Below are positions 43,329 through 51,976 of a stretch of 64,000 nucleotides of DNA, piece by piece. Both the position numbers and the translations under genes were made by a program. The notes below the pieces were generated by a model. That model did not search any database and was not told where the DNA came from. It worked only from the letters and a program-made list of their open reading frames with translations. Numbering within the stretch: position 1 is the first letter of the stretch; the number at the start of each line of letters is the position of its first letter. The DNA is from Streptomyces sp. ML-6 (GTDB lineage: Bacteria > Actinomycetota > Actinomycetes > Streptomycetales > Streptomycetaceae), in assembly GCF_030116705.1 (NCBI RefSeq), contig NZ_JAOTIK010000001.1, positions 4,111,001-4,175,000 on the forward strand, in the 5' to 3' direction.

Positions 43329-43454
43329 GGAACGGCGGCCCCGACCGGGACGGCGGCCCCGACTGGGACGGCAGTCCCGACTGGAACGGCGGCCCCGACT
43401 GGGACGGCAGTCCCGACTGGGACGGCAGTCCCGACTGGAACAACGGGTCTGACC
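43329..43454 (+). repeat. 18-bp tandem repeat, seven units
   Basis: Seven head-to-tail 18-bp units, alternating between GGAACGGCGGCCCCGACT and GGGACGGCAGTCCCGACT types, lie between the M23 terminator and the aldo/keto reductase gene, with two decayed copies after. In one plus-strand frame they read as NGGPDW/DGSPDW hexapeptides over a 70-codon ORF (43304-43516) that lacks a ribosome-binding site. I treat it as non-coding. Confidence 0.85.
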
Positions 43455-43523
43455 GGAGCAACGGCCTCACCGGAACGGCGGCCCGCCGGAACAACGAGCC
43501 CGTCGAAATTCGTTGATCCACTC

Positions 43524-44468
43524 ATGACTTCTCTTCGTAAGCTGGGCTCCTCCGACCTCCAGGTCTTCCCGCTCGCGCTCGGTGGCAACGTCTTCGGCTG
43601 GACCGCCGACGAGGCGCAGTCGTTCGCCGTGCTGGACGCCTACGTCGAGGCCGGGGGCAACTTCATCGACACCGCCGACGTGTACTCGGCCTGGGTGCCG
43701 GGCAACAAGGGCGGCGAGTCCGAGACCGTCATCGGCAAGTGGCTCGCCGCGCGCGGCAACCGTTCCGACATCGTCGTCGCCACGAAGGGCGGCGCCCACC
43801 CCGAGTACAAGGGGCTCTCCCCCGCCACCCTCAAGGCCGCCGCCGAGGAGTCGCTGCGCCGGCTCGGCACCGACCACATCGACCTCTACTACACGCACTT
43901 CGACGACGAGACCGTGCCGGTCGAGGAGATCATCACCGCCCTGGACCAGCTGGTGAAGGAGGGCAAGGTCCGGGAGATCGCCGCCTCCAACCTCAGTGCC
44001 GAGCGGCTCCGGGCGTCCCTGGACTTCTCGGAGCGCGAGGGGCTGGCGCGCTACGTCGCCCTCCAGCCGCACTACAACCTGGTCTCCCGCGACACCTACG
44101 AGGGCGAGCTCCAGGACACGGCCGCCCGCGCCGGGCTCGCCGCCGTGCCGTACTACGCCCTGGCCTCCGGCTTCCTCACCGGCAAGTACCGGCCGGGCGC
44201 CGTGGTGGACAGCGCGCGGGCCCAGAGCGCCGGTCAGTACCTGGAGTCGGAGCGGGGGCAGAAGGTCCTGGCCGCGCTGGACAAGGTCGCCCGGGAGCAC
44301 GACGCGCAGATCGCGACCGTCGCGCTGGCCTGGCTCGCGTCCCGGCCGACCGTCGCCGCGCCGATCGCCTCGGCCCGCACGGTCGAGCAGCTGCCCGCCC
44401 TGGTGGCCGTCGCGGACCTCGCGCTGACCGAACAGGACCTGGCCGAACTCACCGAGGCGTCCGCCTGA
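43524..44468 (+). CDS. Aldo/keto reductase
   Basis: A 314-residue NADPH-dependent oxidoreductase with the (alpha/beta)8 AKR fold. The catalytic tetrad appears in FIDTADVYSAWVPG (Asp, Tyr), IVVATKGG (Lys) and LYYTHFDD (His). The C-terminal cofactor segment is APIASARTVEQL. The length fits the Tas/YajO-like clade of AKRs. ATG 43524 directly follows the 18-bp repeat region. The gene is convergent with the PrsW-type gene. Physiological substrate unknown. Confidence 0.9.
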   Translation: MTSLRKLGSSDLQVFPLALGGNVFGWTADEAQSFAVLDAYVEAGGNFIDTADVYSAWVPGNKGGESETVIGKWLAARGNRSDIVVATKGGAHPEYKGLSPATLKAAAEESLRRLGTDHIDLYYTHFDDETVPVEEIITALDQLVKEGKVREIAASNLSAERLRASLDFSEREGLARYVALQPHYNLVSRDTYEGELQDTAARAGLAAVPYYALASGFLTGKYRPGAVVDSARAQSAGQYLESERGQKVLAALDKVAREHDAQIATVALAWLASRPTVAAPIASARTVEQLPALVAVADLALTEQDLAELTEASA

Positions 44469-44566
44469 CGCGAAGTCCCGTCCCGCCCCGTCCACGGCCG
44501 CTCGCCCGCGCCGTCGGCGGGGCGGACGGTTCGTCACCCGGTGGGGCCGGACAGACCCCGGTGGTC

Positions 44567-46081
44567 CTACCGCGGGGGCAGGTAGGGGTGGTGTCCCGGC
44601 CCGGGGCCGTTGGGGTGACCGCCGTACGGGGCGTGCGCGGGGTACGGCCCGGCGTACGGGGGCGGCGCCGGGTGATGGGGGCGCAGCCGGCCCGTGGCCT
44701 GCGCCGCGTACGTGAGGGCGGGCACGGCCACCTCCCTGCGCTGCCAGAGGTGGTGCAGCAGCTCCAGCTCCCGCGCCGCGAAGTCCGGTTCGGCCGCCCC
44801 GCGCCGGGCCCGCAGCCGCAGCGACGCCAGCGACGTGGCGAACGACTCGTACTCGGCGACCGTGCGGGCGGCCGCCTTGCCGTGGGCCGTGGCCCGGGCC
44901 AGGTCCCCGCTCGTCGGGGCGGGGACGGCGACCGGCCCGTACCCCGGCCACCCCGCCCCGTACGGGACCGGCCCCCGTGCCGCGATGGCGTGCCGACGGC
45001 GGGCCTCGTCACGGGCCAGGCCGCGGGCCCGCATCGAGGAGAGGGCGAGCGGCTCCGCCGGGGTCAGCCAGCCGGCCGCCGCGTAGGCGGGCAGCTCGGC
45101 GCAGAGCGTGCGCAGTTCGCGGTGGCGCGACCAGATCGCCAGCCAGGTCACCAGCCCGAAGGCCGGGACCATGAACAGCCCGTACACGGCGTAGAAGCCG
45201 TACGGGCCGAAGGTCGCCGACCCGTTCCACAGCGCGTGCATGCCCATGGCGAGGACGAGGCCCAGCAGCGGCAGCACGACCCGGCGGACACGCCGGCGCC
45301 GGGCGATCGTCGCGGCGATCCCGAAGCCGATGCCGGTCAGCACCGTGAAGAGCGGGTGCGCGAACGGCGACATCACCACCCGTACGAAGAACGTCGCGGC
45401 CGTCACCGACACGGCACCGGCGGTGCCCGCCTGCTGGTCCTCGTCGAAGGCGTTGCCGAGGTAGAGGATGTTCTCGGTGAAGGCGAAGCCGCTCGCGGTG
45501 AACCCGGCGGTCACGACGCCGTCGACGATCCCGTTGAAGTCGCGTCTCCGGAACAGGAAGACCAGCAGTATCGCGGCGGCCTTGGCGCTCTCCTCGACGA
45601 CCGGCGCTATGACCGTGGCACCGAGGGTGTCGGCGTCCGCCGGGTCGGCGGTGGCCGTGGCTATCCAGCGGGTCGCGAACGAGTTCGCGAGGATCGCGAC
45701 CAGGGCGGCGGCGAACGCGCCCCAGGCGAAGGCGAACAGCAGATTCCGCCAGGGGGCCGGCTCGACCCGGTCCAGCCAGCGGAACGCCGTCATCAGCAGC
45801 GGCACGGGCAGTACGGCGAGTCCCAGCCCGACGAGGAACCCCTCGGTGCCCGTCTGGTCGCGGACCAGGGCCAGGATCGCCAGCCCGCAGAGCGCGAGCA
45901 CCGTGCACACGGCCGTGACGCGGAACGCCCGGCTGCGCCACACCATGCCGACGCGGCGCGGCCGGTAGCGCCAGTGCCCCCGCCCGGGAACGGCAGCGAG
46001 GATCTCACCGACCCGCTTCTCCTCGAGGAGCGGTACGGCCGGCTGTGACTGCCGCTGCTGGACAGACCCGTCGAAGACCAC
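44567..46081 (-). CDS. PrsW-family intramembrane protease
   Basis: A 504-residue polytopic protein. Eight or so helices span residues ~50-330. Conserved PrsW (glutamic protease, M82-like) motifs are VVEESAKAAAI, FAFTENILYLG, FAHPLFTVLTGIGFG and MGMHALWNGS. In Bacillus PrsW cleaves the anti-sigma factor RsiW. The target here is unknown. The C-terminal ~130 residues are cytoplasmic and end in a Pro/Gly/His/Tyr-rich tail (HPNGPGPGHHPYLPPR) that looks like a low-complexity interaction region. It starts at GTG 46081. It lies downstream of lhgO-trmB on the same strand, separated by 271 bp of repeats. Confidence 0.88.
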   Translation of the reverse strand: MVFDGSVQQRQSQPAVPLLEEKRVGEILAAVPGRGHWRYRPRRVGMVWRSRAFRVTAVCTVLALCGLAILALVRDQTGTEGFLVGLGLAVLPVPLLMTAFRWLDRVEPAPWRNLLFAFAWGAFAAALVAILANSFATRWIATATADPADADTLGATVIAPVVEESAKAAAILLVFLFRRRDFNGIVDGVVTAGFTASGFAFTENILYLGNAFDEDQQAGTAGAVSVTAATFFVRVVMSPFAHPLFTVLTGIGFGIAATIARRRRVRRVVLPLLGLVLAMGMHALWNGSATFGPYGFYAVYGLFMVPAFGLVTWLAIWSRHRELRTLCAELPAYAAAGWLTPAEPLALSSMRARGLARDEARRRHAIAARGPVPYGAGWPGYGPVAVPAPTSGDLARATAHGKAAARTVAEYESFATSLASLRLRARRGAAEPDFAARELELLHHLWQRREVAVPALTYAAQATGRLRPHHPAPPPYAGPYPAHAPYGGHPNGPGPGHHPYLPPR

Positions 46082-46174
46082 CCGACGACCCTAACGAGCA
46101 GCACCGACACCTGGCCATGGGGCGAGGACGCGGGCCCGGCCCCCGCCGGCCCGCGGACGGGCCCCGGCAGCAGG

Positions 46175-46362
46175 CCCTGCGACGGTGCTCGGCGGCGGGC
46201 AGGGTTCGGCGAACGGAACCCTGCGGCGGTGCTCAGTGGCAGGGCCCGGCTGCGGCACTCGGCGAACGGGGCCCTGCGACGGTGCTCAGCAGGCAGGGCT
46301 CAGCAGGCGATGCTCAGCGGCGGGGGCGGCGTACGGAATCCCGCGGCGGTGTTCAGCGGCGG
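46175..46362. repeat. Imperfect 44-68-bp repeats merging into the trmB 3' end
   Basis: Four copies begin CCCTGCGRCGGTGCTC or a close variant (at about 46175, 46219, 46272 and 46340), and the first three end near AACGGRR. The last copy runs into the stop region of trmB (TTCAGCGGCGGGTGAAG). The array looks like partial reduplication of the trmB 3' end. Confidence 0.65.
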
Positions 46363-47288
46363 GTGAAGAGCAGGTCGTGCACGACGTGGCCCTTGTCCAG
46401 CCCCTGCCCCTCGAACCGGGTCAGCGGCCGGTACGCGGGCCGGGGCGCGTAGCCGCCGTCCGCCCGGGTGTTCTCGTACCGGGGGTGCGCGGTCAGCACG
46501 TCCAGCATCTGCTCGGCGTACGGCTCCCAGTCGGTTGCGCAGTGGATCACGGCCCCCGGCTTCAGCCGCTGCGCCGCCAGGTCCAGGAACTCGGGCTGGA
46601 TCAGCCGCCGCTTGTGGTGGCGCTTCTTGGGCCACGGGTCGGGGAAGTACACCCGCAGCCCGTCCAGCGACTCCGGTTCGAGCATCTCGCGCAGCAGGAT
46701 GATCGCGTCGCCGTTGGCCACCCGGATGTTGGACAGGCCGTTGCGGTCCGCGAGGCCGAGGAGGTTGCCCTGGCCCGGGGTGTGCACGTCGACGGCGAGA
46801 ATGCCCGTGTCCGGGTCGTCGGCGGCCATCTGCGCGGTGGCCTCGCCCATTCCGAAGCCGATCTCCAGCACCACCGGGAGCCCGTCGAACAGCTCGGGCA
46901 GGTCCAGGACGCGCTGTCCGTCGATGTCCAGGCCCCACTTGGGCCAGAGCCTCAGCAGGGCGTCCTCCTGGCCGGGCGTGACCCGGCTGCGGCGGGGCTG
47001 GAAGCTGCGGATCCGGCGCTCGTGGTGCGAACCGGCCGGATCGACGGCGGGGCCGCCGGGGAAGCGCGGCTCCTGGCGCAGCCTGCGCTGCCGTTCGAGG
47101 GCGGCGGCACGCAGCTCGTCCGGGATCCCGGCGGCGGGGCCGGGCTCGGCGGAACCGGCCTCGGGCACGGCGGAACCGGCCCCGGGGCTCGCGGCACGGT
47201 TCGCGGAAGGGCTCGCAGGAAGGTCCGCGGCGGTGCTTCCGGCCGGGCTCCCGGAGAGGCTCTCGGAGGGGTTCATGGGCTCAGACAC
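46353..47288 (-). CDS. trmB: tRNA (guanine-N7-)-methyltransferase
   Basis: A 311-residue SAM-dependent enzyme that makes m7G46 in tRNA variable loops. The catalytic domain spans about residues 85-311: VVLEIGFGMGEATAQMA (motif I), ILAVDVHTPG, IRVANGDAI and the family signature VYFPDPWPKKRHHKRR. The ~80-residue N-terminal extension is Ala/Pro/Ser-rich and not part of the enzyme fold. GTG 47288 overlaps the end of the upstream oxidase gene by 8 nt, which indicates coupling. An internal start nearer the conserved domain cannot be excluded. Confidence 0.92.
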   Translation of the reverse strand: MSEPMNPSESLSGSPAGSTAADLPASPSANRAASPGAGSAVPEAGSAEPGPAAGIPDELRAAALERQRRLRQEPRFPGGPAVDPAGSHHERRIRSFQPRRSRVTPGQEDALLRLWPKWGLDIDGQRVLDLPELFDGLPVVLEIGFGMGEATAQMAADDPDTGILAVDVHTPGQGNLLGLADRNGLSNIRVANGDAIILLREMLEPESLDGLRVYFPDPWPKKRHHKRRLIQPEFLDLAAQRLKPGAVIHCATDWEPYAEQMLDVLTAHPRYENTRADGGYAPRPAYRPLTRFEGQGLDKGHVVHDLLFTRR

Positions 47289-48537
47289 AATGCCCTGATT
47301 CTACGGCGGGCGGCCTCCATCCCGTTTCCCGTGCCCTCAGCAGCGCCCTGCGCGCCACCTCCCGCCCGATGGGCAGCGAGGCGGTCGCGGCGGGCGACGG
47401 GGCGTTCAGCACATGGACGGTGTGCGGGGCCTCGCGGATCAGGAAGTCGTCCACCAGGGTGCCGTCGCGCAGCACGGCCTGGGCCCTGACCCCGGCCGGG
47501 GAGGGGCGCAGGTCGTCCTCCGTCACCTCGGGCAGCAGCCGCCGCACGGCCTCGGTGAACGCGTGCCGCGACAGCGAACGCCGCACCTCGCCCGCCCCGT
47601 ACCGCCAGTGTCTGCGGGCGATCTGCCAGGTGCCGGGCCAGGTCAGGGTGTCCGCCAGCTCGCGCGGGCGCACGACGGGCCAGCCGTACCCCTCGCGGGC
47701 CAGCGCCGGGACCGCGTTCGGCCCGACGTGGACGCCGCCGTCGTGGCCCCGGGTCAGGTGCACCCCGAGGAACGGGAACGCCGGGTCGGGCACCGGGTAG
47801 ACCAGGCCGCGCACCAGCTCGGGCCGCGCCAGCTCGTAGTACTCCCCCCGGAAGGGCACGATCCGCACCCCGGGGTCGTCGCCCGCGAGCCGGGCCACCC
47901 GGTCGCAGTGCAGTCCCGCGCAGTTCACCAGCACCCGGGCCCGCACCACCACGCCGTCCGCCGTGCGCACCGCCGCACCCCAGGGGCGCCGGTCGATCGC
48001 GGTGACCTCCGCCCCGTACCGGATGACTCCGCCGGCCCCGCTCACCTCGGCGGCGAACCGGGCGGCGACCGCGCCGAAGTCGCACACCCCGGTCGTGCCG
48101 ACCCGGATCGCGGCGAGGCCGCTCACATGGGGTTCGTGCTCGGCGATCTGGACGGGGCCCAGCTCGCGCACCGGCAGCCCGTGCTGCCTGCCGCGCTGGA
48201 CCAGGGCGTGCAGCCGGGGCAGCTCGGACCGGTCGGTGGCGACGATGAGCTTGCCGGTCACCGCGTGCGCGATGCCGTGCTCGGCGCAGAAGTCGACCAT
48301 CTCGGCGGCGCCCCGGACCGCGTAGCGGGCCTTGAGCGAGCCGGGGCGGTAGTAGATGCCGCTGTGGATCACCCCGCTGTTGCGTCCGGTCTGGTGACGG
48401 GCGGGGCCCCACTCCTTCTCCAGCACCGTCACCCGGGTGCCCGGAGCGGTGCGCGTGATCGCGTACGCCGTCGACAGGCCGACGATCCCGCCGCCGATCA
48501 CCAGCACGTCGCAGTCGTACGCCGCGTGCGTCATCAT
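47281..48537 (-). CDS. lhgO: L-2-hydroxyglutarate oxidase-like FAD oxidoreductase
   Basis: A 418-residue DAO-family flavoprotein. The dinucleotide-binding motif is DVLVIGGGIVGLSTAYAI, followed by VTVLEKEWGPARHQTGRNSGVIHSG, the diagnostic LhgO/L2HGDH pattern. VNCAGLHCDRVARLAG and the C-terminal VHVLNAPSPAATASLPIG complete the FAD site. It oxidises L-2-hydroxyglutarate to 2-oxoglutarate, removing a toxic by-product of dehydrogenases. ATG 48537 lies seven bases after GGGAGG; neighbouring GTG 48540 and ATG 48534 are alternatives. It overlaps trmB by 8 nt. Confidence 0.88.
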   Translation of the reverse strand: MMTHAAYDCDVLVIGGGIVGLSTAYAITRTAPGTRVTVLEKEWGPARHQTGRNSGVIHSGIYYRPGSLKARYAVRGAAEMVDFCAEHGIAHAVTGKLIVATDRSELPRLHALVQRGRQHGLPVRELGPVQIAEHEPHVSGLAAIRVGTTGVCDFGAVAARFAAEVSGAGGVIRYGAEVTAIDRRPWGAAVRTADGVVVRARVLVNCAGLHCDRVARLAGDDPGVRIVPFRGEYYELARPELVRGLVYPVPDPAFPFLGVHLTRGHDGGVHVGPNAVPALAREGYGWPVVRPRELADTLTWPGTWQIARRHWRYGAGEVRRSLSRHAFTEAVRRLLPEVTEDDLRPSPAGVRAQAVLRDGTLVDDFLIREAPHTVHVLNAPSPAATASLPIGREVARRALLRARETGWRPPAVESGHCV

Positions 48538-48692
48538 CACGCCACCTCCCACCCCGATAGTGCACTGACCCACTGACAACGCGCTCAAACCCCATGGAGG
48601 CCGCCGCCGTACCGACTGGGTGTGGGAAGGGGCGGTACGCACGGGAGGGGCCCGCCCCCTTCCCGTGCGGTCCGTGCGGGTGCTCGTACGGG

Positions 48693-50516
48693 TTACGCGG
48701 GTGCCACCAGGAGCGGCCGGGCCCGCTCGCGCAGCTCGGCGACGCGCGGCTCGTGCCCGTACGGTTCGAGCCGGTGCAGCAGGTCCCGTACGTACTCCGT
48801 GGTCCGTGCCGAGGAGATCCGGCCCGCCACCTCCACCGCCCGGGTGCCCGCCGCGCAGGCCGCGTCCAGGTTCCCCGACTCCAGCTCGGCCACCGCCGAT
48901 ACCACGAGCCGCAGCCCGTGCGAGCGGACGAACTCCTCGGTGGGCCGGGACAGCGCCTGCTCGGTGAAGCGCCGCACCTGCCGGGGCGCCTTCAGGTCGA
49001 GGTGGCACTCCGCGGCGTCGGCCGCGAACCGGTCGTACGAGTAGAAGCCCAGCCAGGACGGATCGGCGTCGCCCTCCCGGGAGCGCTCCAGCCAGCTCTC
49101 GGCCGCCTTCAGAGCGGAGCCCGCGGCGGCCGCGTCGTTCGCCTTGGCGTGGGCGCGCGCCTCCACCAGGCGGAAGAAACTCATGGTGCGGGCCGTGGCG
49201 AGGCCCCGGTTGCGCTCGACGGCGGCCTGGGCGAGGTCGACCCCCTCGTCGGCGAAGCCGCGGTACGTCGCCTGCAACGACATCGACGCGAGGACGTAGC
49301 CGCCGAGGGGCACGTCGGCCGCGGCCCGGGCGAGCCGCAGGGCCTGGATGTAGTAGCGCTGCGCGGCCTCCTGCTGGCCGGTGTCGAAGGCCATCCACCC
49401 GGCGAGCCTGGTCAGTTCGGCCGCCGCGCCGAAGAGCGCGCGGCCCACCTCGTCGGTGTACGAACCGAGCAGCAGGGGCGCGGCGTCGACCCGTAAGCAC
49501 TCGGGGACCATCGAGGAGCGCCAGTCGCCGCCGCCGTACTTGGAGTCCCAGCGGCGCGCGTCCTGGGCCGCCTCGCGCAGCTTGGCCACGTCGCTGTGGC
49601 CGACCCGCAGCGGGGAGATGTCGCTGGTGGCGCCGGTGACGATCCCGGCGGACCCCGGAGCGGCGGCGGGGGCGGTGCCGGGTACGGCCGGGGCGGTGGC
49701 GCCGGGTGCCGTGTCCGGGCGCGGCTGGACGGGGATGGCCGGGGCCTGCCGGGTCCCCAGTGCCCCGAGCGTGCCGAGCGCCGCCTGGGCCGCCTGGGCG
49801 TTCAGTGCCGCGTGCGCCCCGGGTCTCGGCTGCACGCCGGATGCGGGCGGCGTGCCGGGGGGCCGGGTGCCGGAGGGCGGCGTCCCGGCGTTCCGGGCGC
49901 CCGGGGGGCGGGGGCCGGCCGGCGCAGCGGTGTCCGGCGCCGGTTCGGTGTCCTTCGCCGTCTTCCCCCGCGGACCCTGCGCCCCTGCACCCGTACGTGC
50001 GCCCCGTGCGCCCTGGGCGGCCGTCGTGGCCGCCGCCGCGTCGCGTTCCACCGTCGCGTCGGCGGGACATATCAGCCAGCGGGACGCGGGCGTCGCGTAC
50101 GCGCTCACCGAGAACGAGCCCGCGAGCGACTGCCAGATGCCGCCCCCGCCCGCCCGCCGTCCGGCCAGATCCAGCCGGTACAGCTCGGTGGCCGAACGGA
50201 CCGCCTCGGCCACGTCGCGCGGGAAGGCCAGACCGACCTCGGGCGCCGGGTCGGCGTCCGCGAGCCCGATCTCGTGCAGCGGGACCGGCCGGCCGAGCTT
50301 GGCGCCGATCGCCGCCGCGATGAGATGGGGCGCGGCGCCCTGCGGCACCATGCCCTTGGAGACCCACCGGGCCACCGAGGTCTTGTCGTACCGAAGTGTC
50401 AGACCGCGCTGCGCCCCGAGGTCGTTGACCCGCCGGGCGAGCCCGGCGTTGCTGATTCCCGCGAGGGCGAGAACGGTTCCGAGCTTCTCGTTCGGTCCTC
50501 GTTGCTCCCTGGACAT
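48693..50516 (-). CDS. NsdA/SCO4114-like sporulation-associated regulator
   Basis: A 607-residue Streptomyces protein. The N-terminal ~100 residues resemble an atypical helix-turn-helix ([21 protein letters not shown] ... [17 protein letters not shown]). A long Ala/Pro/Gly-rich linker follows (about residues 160-300). The C-terminal half is TPR-like ([35 protein letters not shown]). This is the architecture of NsdA, a repressor of differentiation and antibiotic production, and of the sporulation-associated paralogue at this locus in S. coelicolor (from memory). Start ATG 50516. Its own regulation is not evident. The linker length is likely variable between strains. Confidence 0.83.
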   Translation of the reverse strand: MSREQRGPNEKLGTVLALAGISNAGLARRVNDLGAQRGLTLRYDKTSVARWVSKGMVPQGAAPHLIAAAIGAKLGRPVPLHEIGLADADPAPEVGLAFPRDVAEAVRSATELYRLDLAGRRAGGGGIWQSLAGSFSVSAYATPASRWLICPADATVERDAAAATTAAQGARGARTGAGAQGPRGKTAKDTEPAPDTAAPAGPRPPGARNAGTPPSGTRPPGTPPASGVQPRPGAHAALNAQAAQAALGTLGALGTRQAPAIPVQPRPDTAPGATAPAVPGTAPAAAPGSAGIVTGATSDISPLRVGHSDVAKLREAAQDARRWDSKYGGGDWRSSMVPECLRVDAAPLLLGSYTDEVGRALFGAAAELTRLAGWMAFDTGQQEAAQRYYIQALRLARAAADVPLGGYVLASMSLQATYRGFADEGVDLAQAAVERNRGLATARTMSFFRLVEARAHAKANDAAAAGSALKAAESWLERSREGDADPSWLGFYSYDRFAADAAECHLDLKAPRQVRRFTEQALSRPTEEFVRSHGLRLVVSAVAELESGNLDAACAAGTRAVEVAGRISSARTTEYVRDLLHRLEPYGHEPRVAELRERARPLLVAPA

Positions 50517-51951
50517 GCGCCACCCCTCGACACACAGACAGCCGCCGCGACACCGTTGCGGCGCGCGGCATTCGTACCGTGTCCTCCCCAGCGACGGCCC
50601 CCGGCACTCCAGTCGCACACGCATCTGGCCGAGCCCCGAGGAATATGCCTCCAGCAGAGAACCTTCAGTAAACCCAGCGTAGTTCGCCGCATCCCTACCG
50701 TTAAGGGCCGGACGTCCGTATGGCGGGATTGTTGTCCGTCGGGTCCGCAGGGGCCGGCGGCGCCGCTCCGGACGCTCCGGGCGACGGCCCGGGAAGGAGC
50801 GGAAGCGGGTCCGGGAGCGGTTCCGGGGGAGGGGGCGGAAAGGGGCGGGGAGGGGGCTCGGGAAGAGGTCCGGACCGGGGCGCGGGCGCAGGTCCGGGCA
50901 CGGGTCCGGGGGAGGGGGCCAGGGTGCTCCGGCGGGGTTCGCGGGCCTGTTCGACGGCCGGTGCGGGGGGCCTTCCGGAAGCACTTTTCACAGGTGGGGG
51001 CGGGGCCGTTCGACGAGCTCCGCACGTGCTCCTGGTGTGTGGCCGTGCGCCCGGCCGTGCGCTCTCGTCGGGCCGTTTCGGGAGCGCTTGCATGGGTGCT
51101 GCGTGGGTCGGCCCGCTGCAACAGGACTCAGTGGGCTGGGGGACACTGCCGCCTCATTCCCCGCAGGCGGCGGACCGGTCCGGGGGGCGAGCACCGCCTC
51201 CCGGACCGTGCGTGGGCCGGTGCGCCGGCCGGGTGCGGGGGTGGAAAGCGGAACGGGTTTCCGGGCCGCTCCGAGAGCGGCCCGGGGGCCGTTCCGGGGA
51301 GTCGTTCCGGGGAGGGGTGAAGGGGGCGGGCGGGTCGGACGGCGACCCGCCGGAGGCGTCGGAGGAATCCGGGGGAATCGAGAAGATCCGGGGAATGAAG
51401 TGGGGCGAAAAGGGGCTCCTGATGTGACGAGCCCCCGGCCGCCGGGTTTCAACACGCCCTGAGATTGGCTGAATATTATCGTTCAAGCAGGGTTGGGCTG
51501 ACCGTTTCGTGGACATTTCGTCGACCGTCCGGTGATCGTCCGTCACCTCTCCACGGCCGGTTCGGGAGGGTGGGGCCCGTCCGGGAGTGCCGTCGGCGCC
51601 GCGAGGGGGCGGCTGGGTGATTCGGGCAACTCGCCCTGTCCGTACGGGAATCGGGGGGTGTGCGGCACGCGGCCCGCGTCCGGACGTACTGTCGGGACCC
51701 CGGCCGGAACGAGAGCGTCCGGGTCGGCTCCGGCCCCGTCCCGGGGTGACTGCGACCTTCCGTTCCGGGGTGGCTCCGACCTCCGCCCCGGGGCACTGCG
51801 ACCTCCGTGCCGGTCCGGCGTTTGCCAGGGGCGCATGCGCATCCGACGTGCGCCCTCCAGAGCCCCTCCTGTGCGCCGTTGTCGTGGCAGCATGTTCGCA
51901 ACGGTGCCGCATGCCATCGGACTTCTCCCGTTGCTTCCCAGCTGCGCCGTT
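50517..51951. other. 1.4-kb gap with a purine-rich tract, no supported gene
   Basis: Open frames exist on both strands (for example 50720-51427 plus, 50701-51093 minus) but they overlap and encode low-complexity Gly/Arg or Pro/Ala, with no ribosome-binding site. Plus-strand 50790-50935 is almost pure G/A with scattered C and T (for example GGGGGAGGGGGCGG), giving many G-runs suitable for quadruplexes. Around 51455-51500 the composition becomes AT-richer (GGCTGAATATTATCG), possibly a promoter. Confidence 0.45.
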
Positions 51952-51971
51952 TTGTCCACAGCCTGTGGAGG
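51952..51971 (+). promoter_or_regulatory. DnaA-box-like TTGTCCACA in a hairpin over a ribosome-binding site
   Basis: TTGTCCACA (51952-51960) equals the Streptomyces DnaA-box consensus. It is the left arm of TCCACAG-C-CTGTGGA, whose right arm reaches into the GGAGG of the following gene. The site could be bound by DnaA or could fold in mRNA to hide the ribosome-binding site. Neither is demonstrated. Confidence 0.4.
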
Positions 51972-51976
51972 CGGCG

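Noticed and set aside
43329..43454. CRISPR array
   Set aside because: The units are contiguous 18-bp tandem repeats without unique spacers and no cas genes are near.
43304..43516. 70-codon ORF over the 18-bp repeats
   Set aside because: No ribosome-binding site and pure repeat content; kept as a repeat feature with the coding option noted.
50701..51427. Pro-rich (minus) and Gly-rich (plus) ORFs in the 1.4-kb gap
   Set aside because: They overlap each other, have no recognisable domain or start signal and follow the purine-tract composition.
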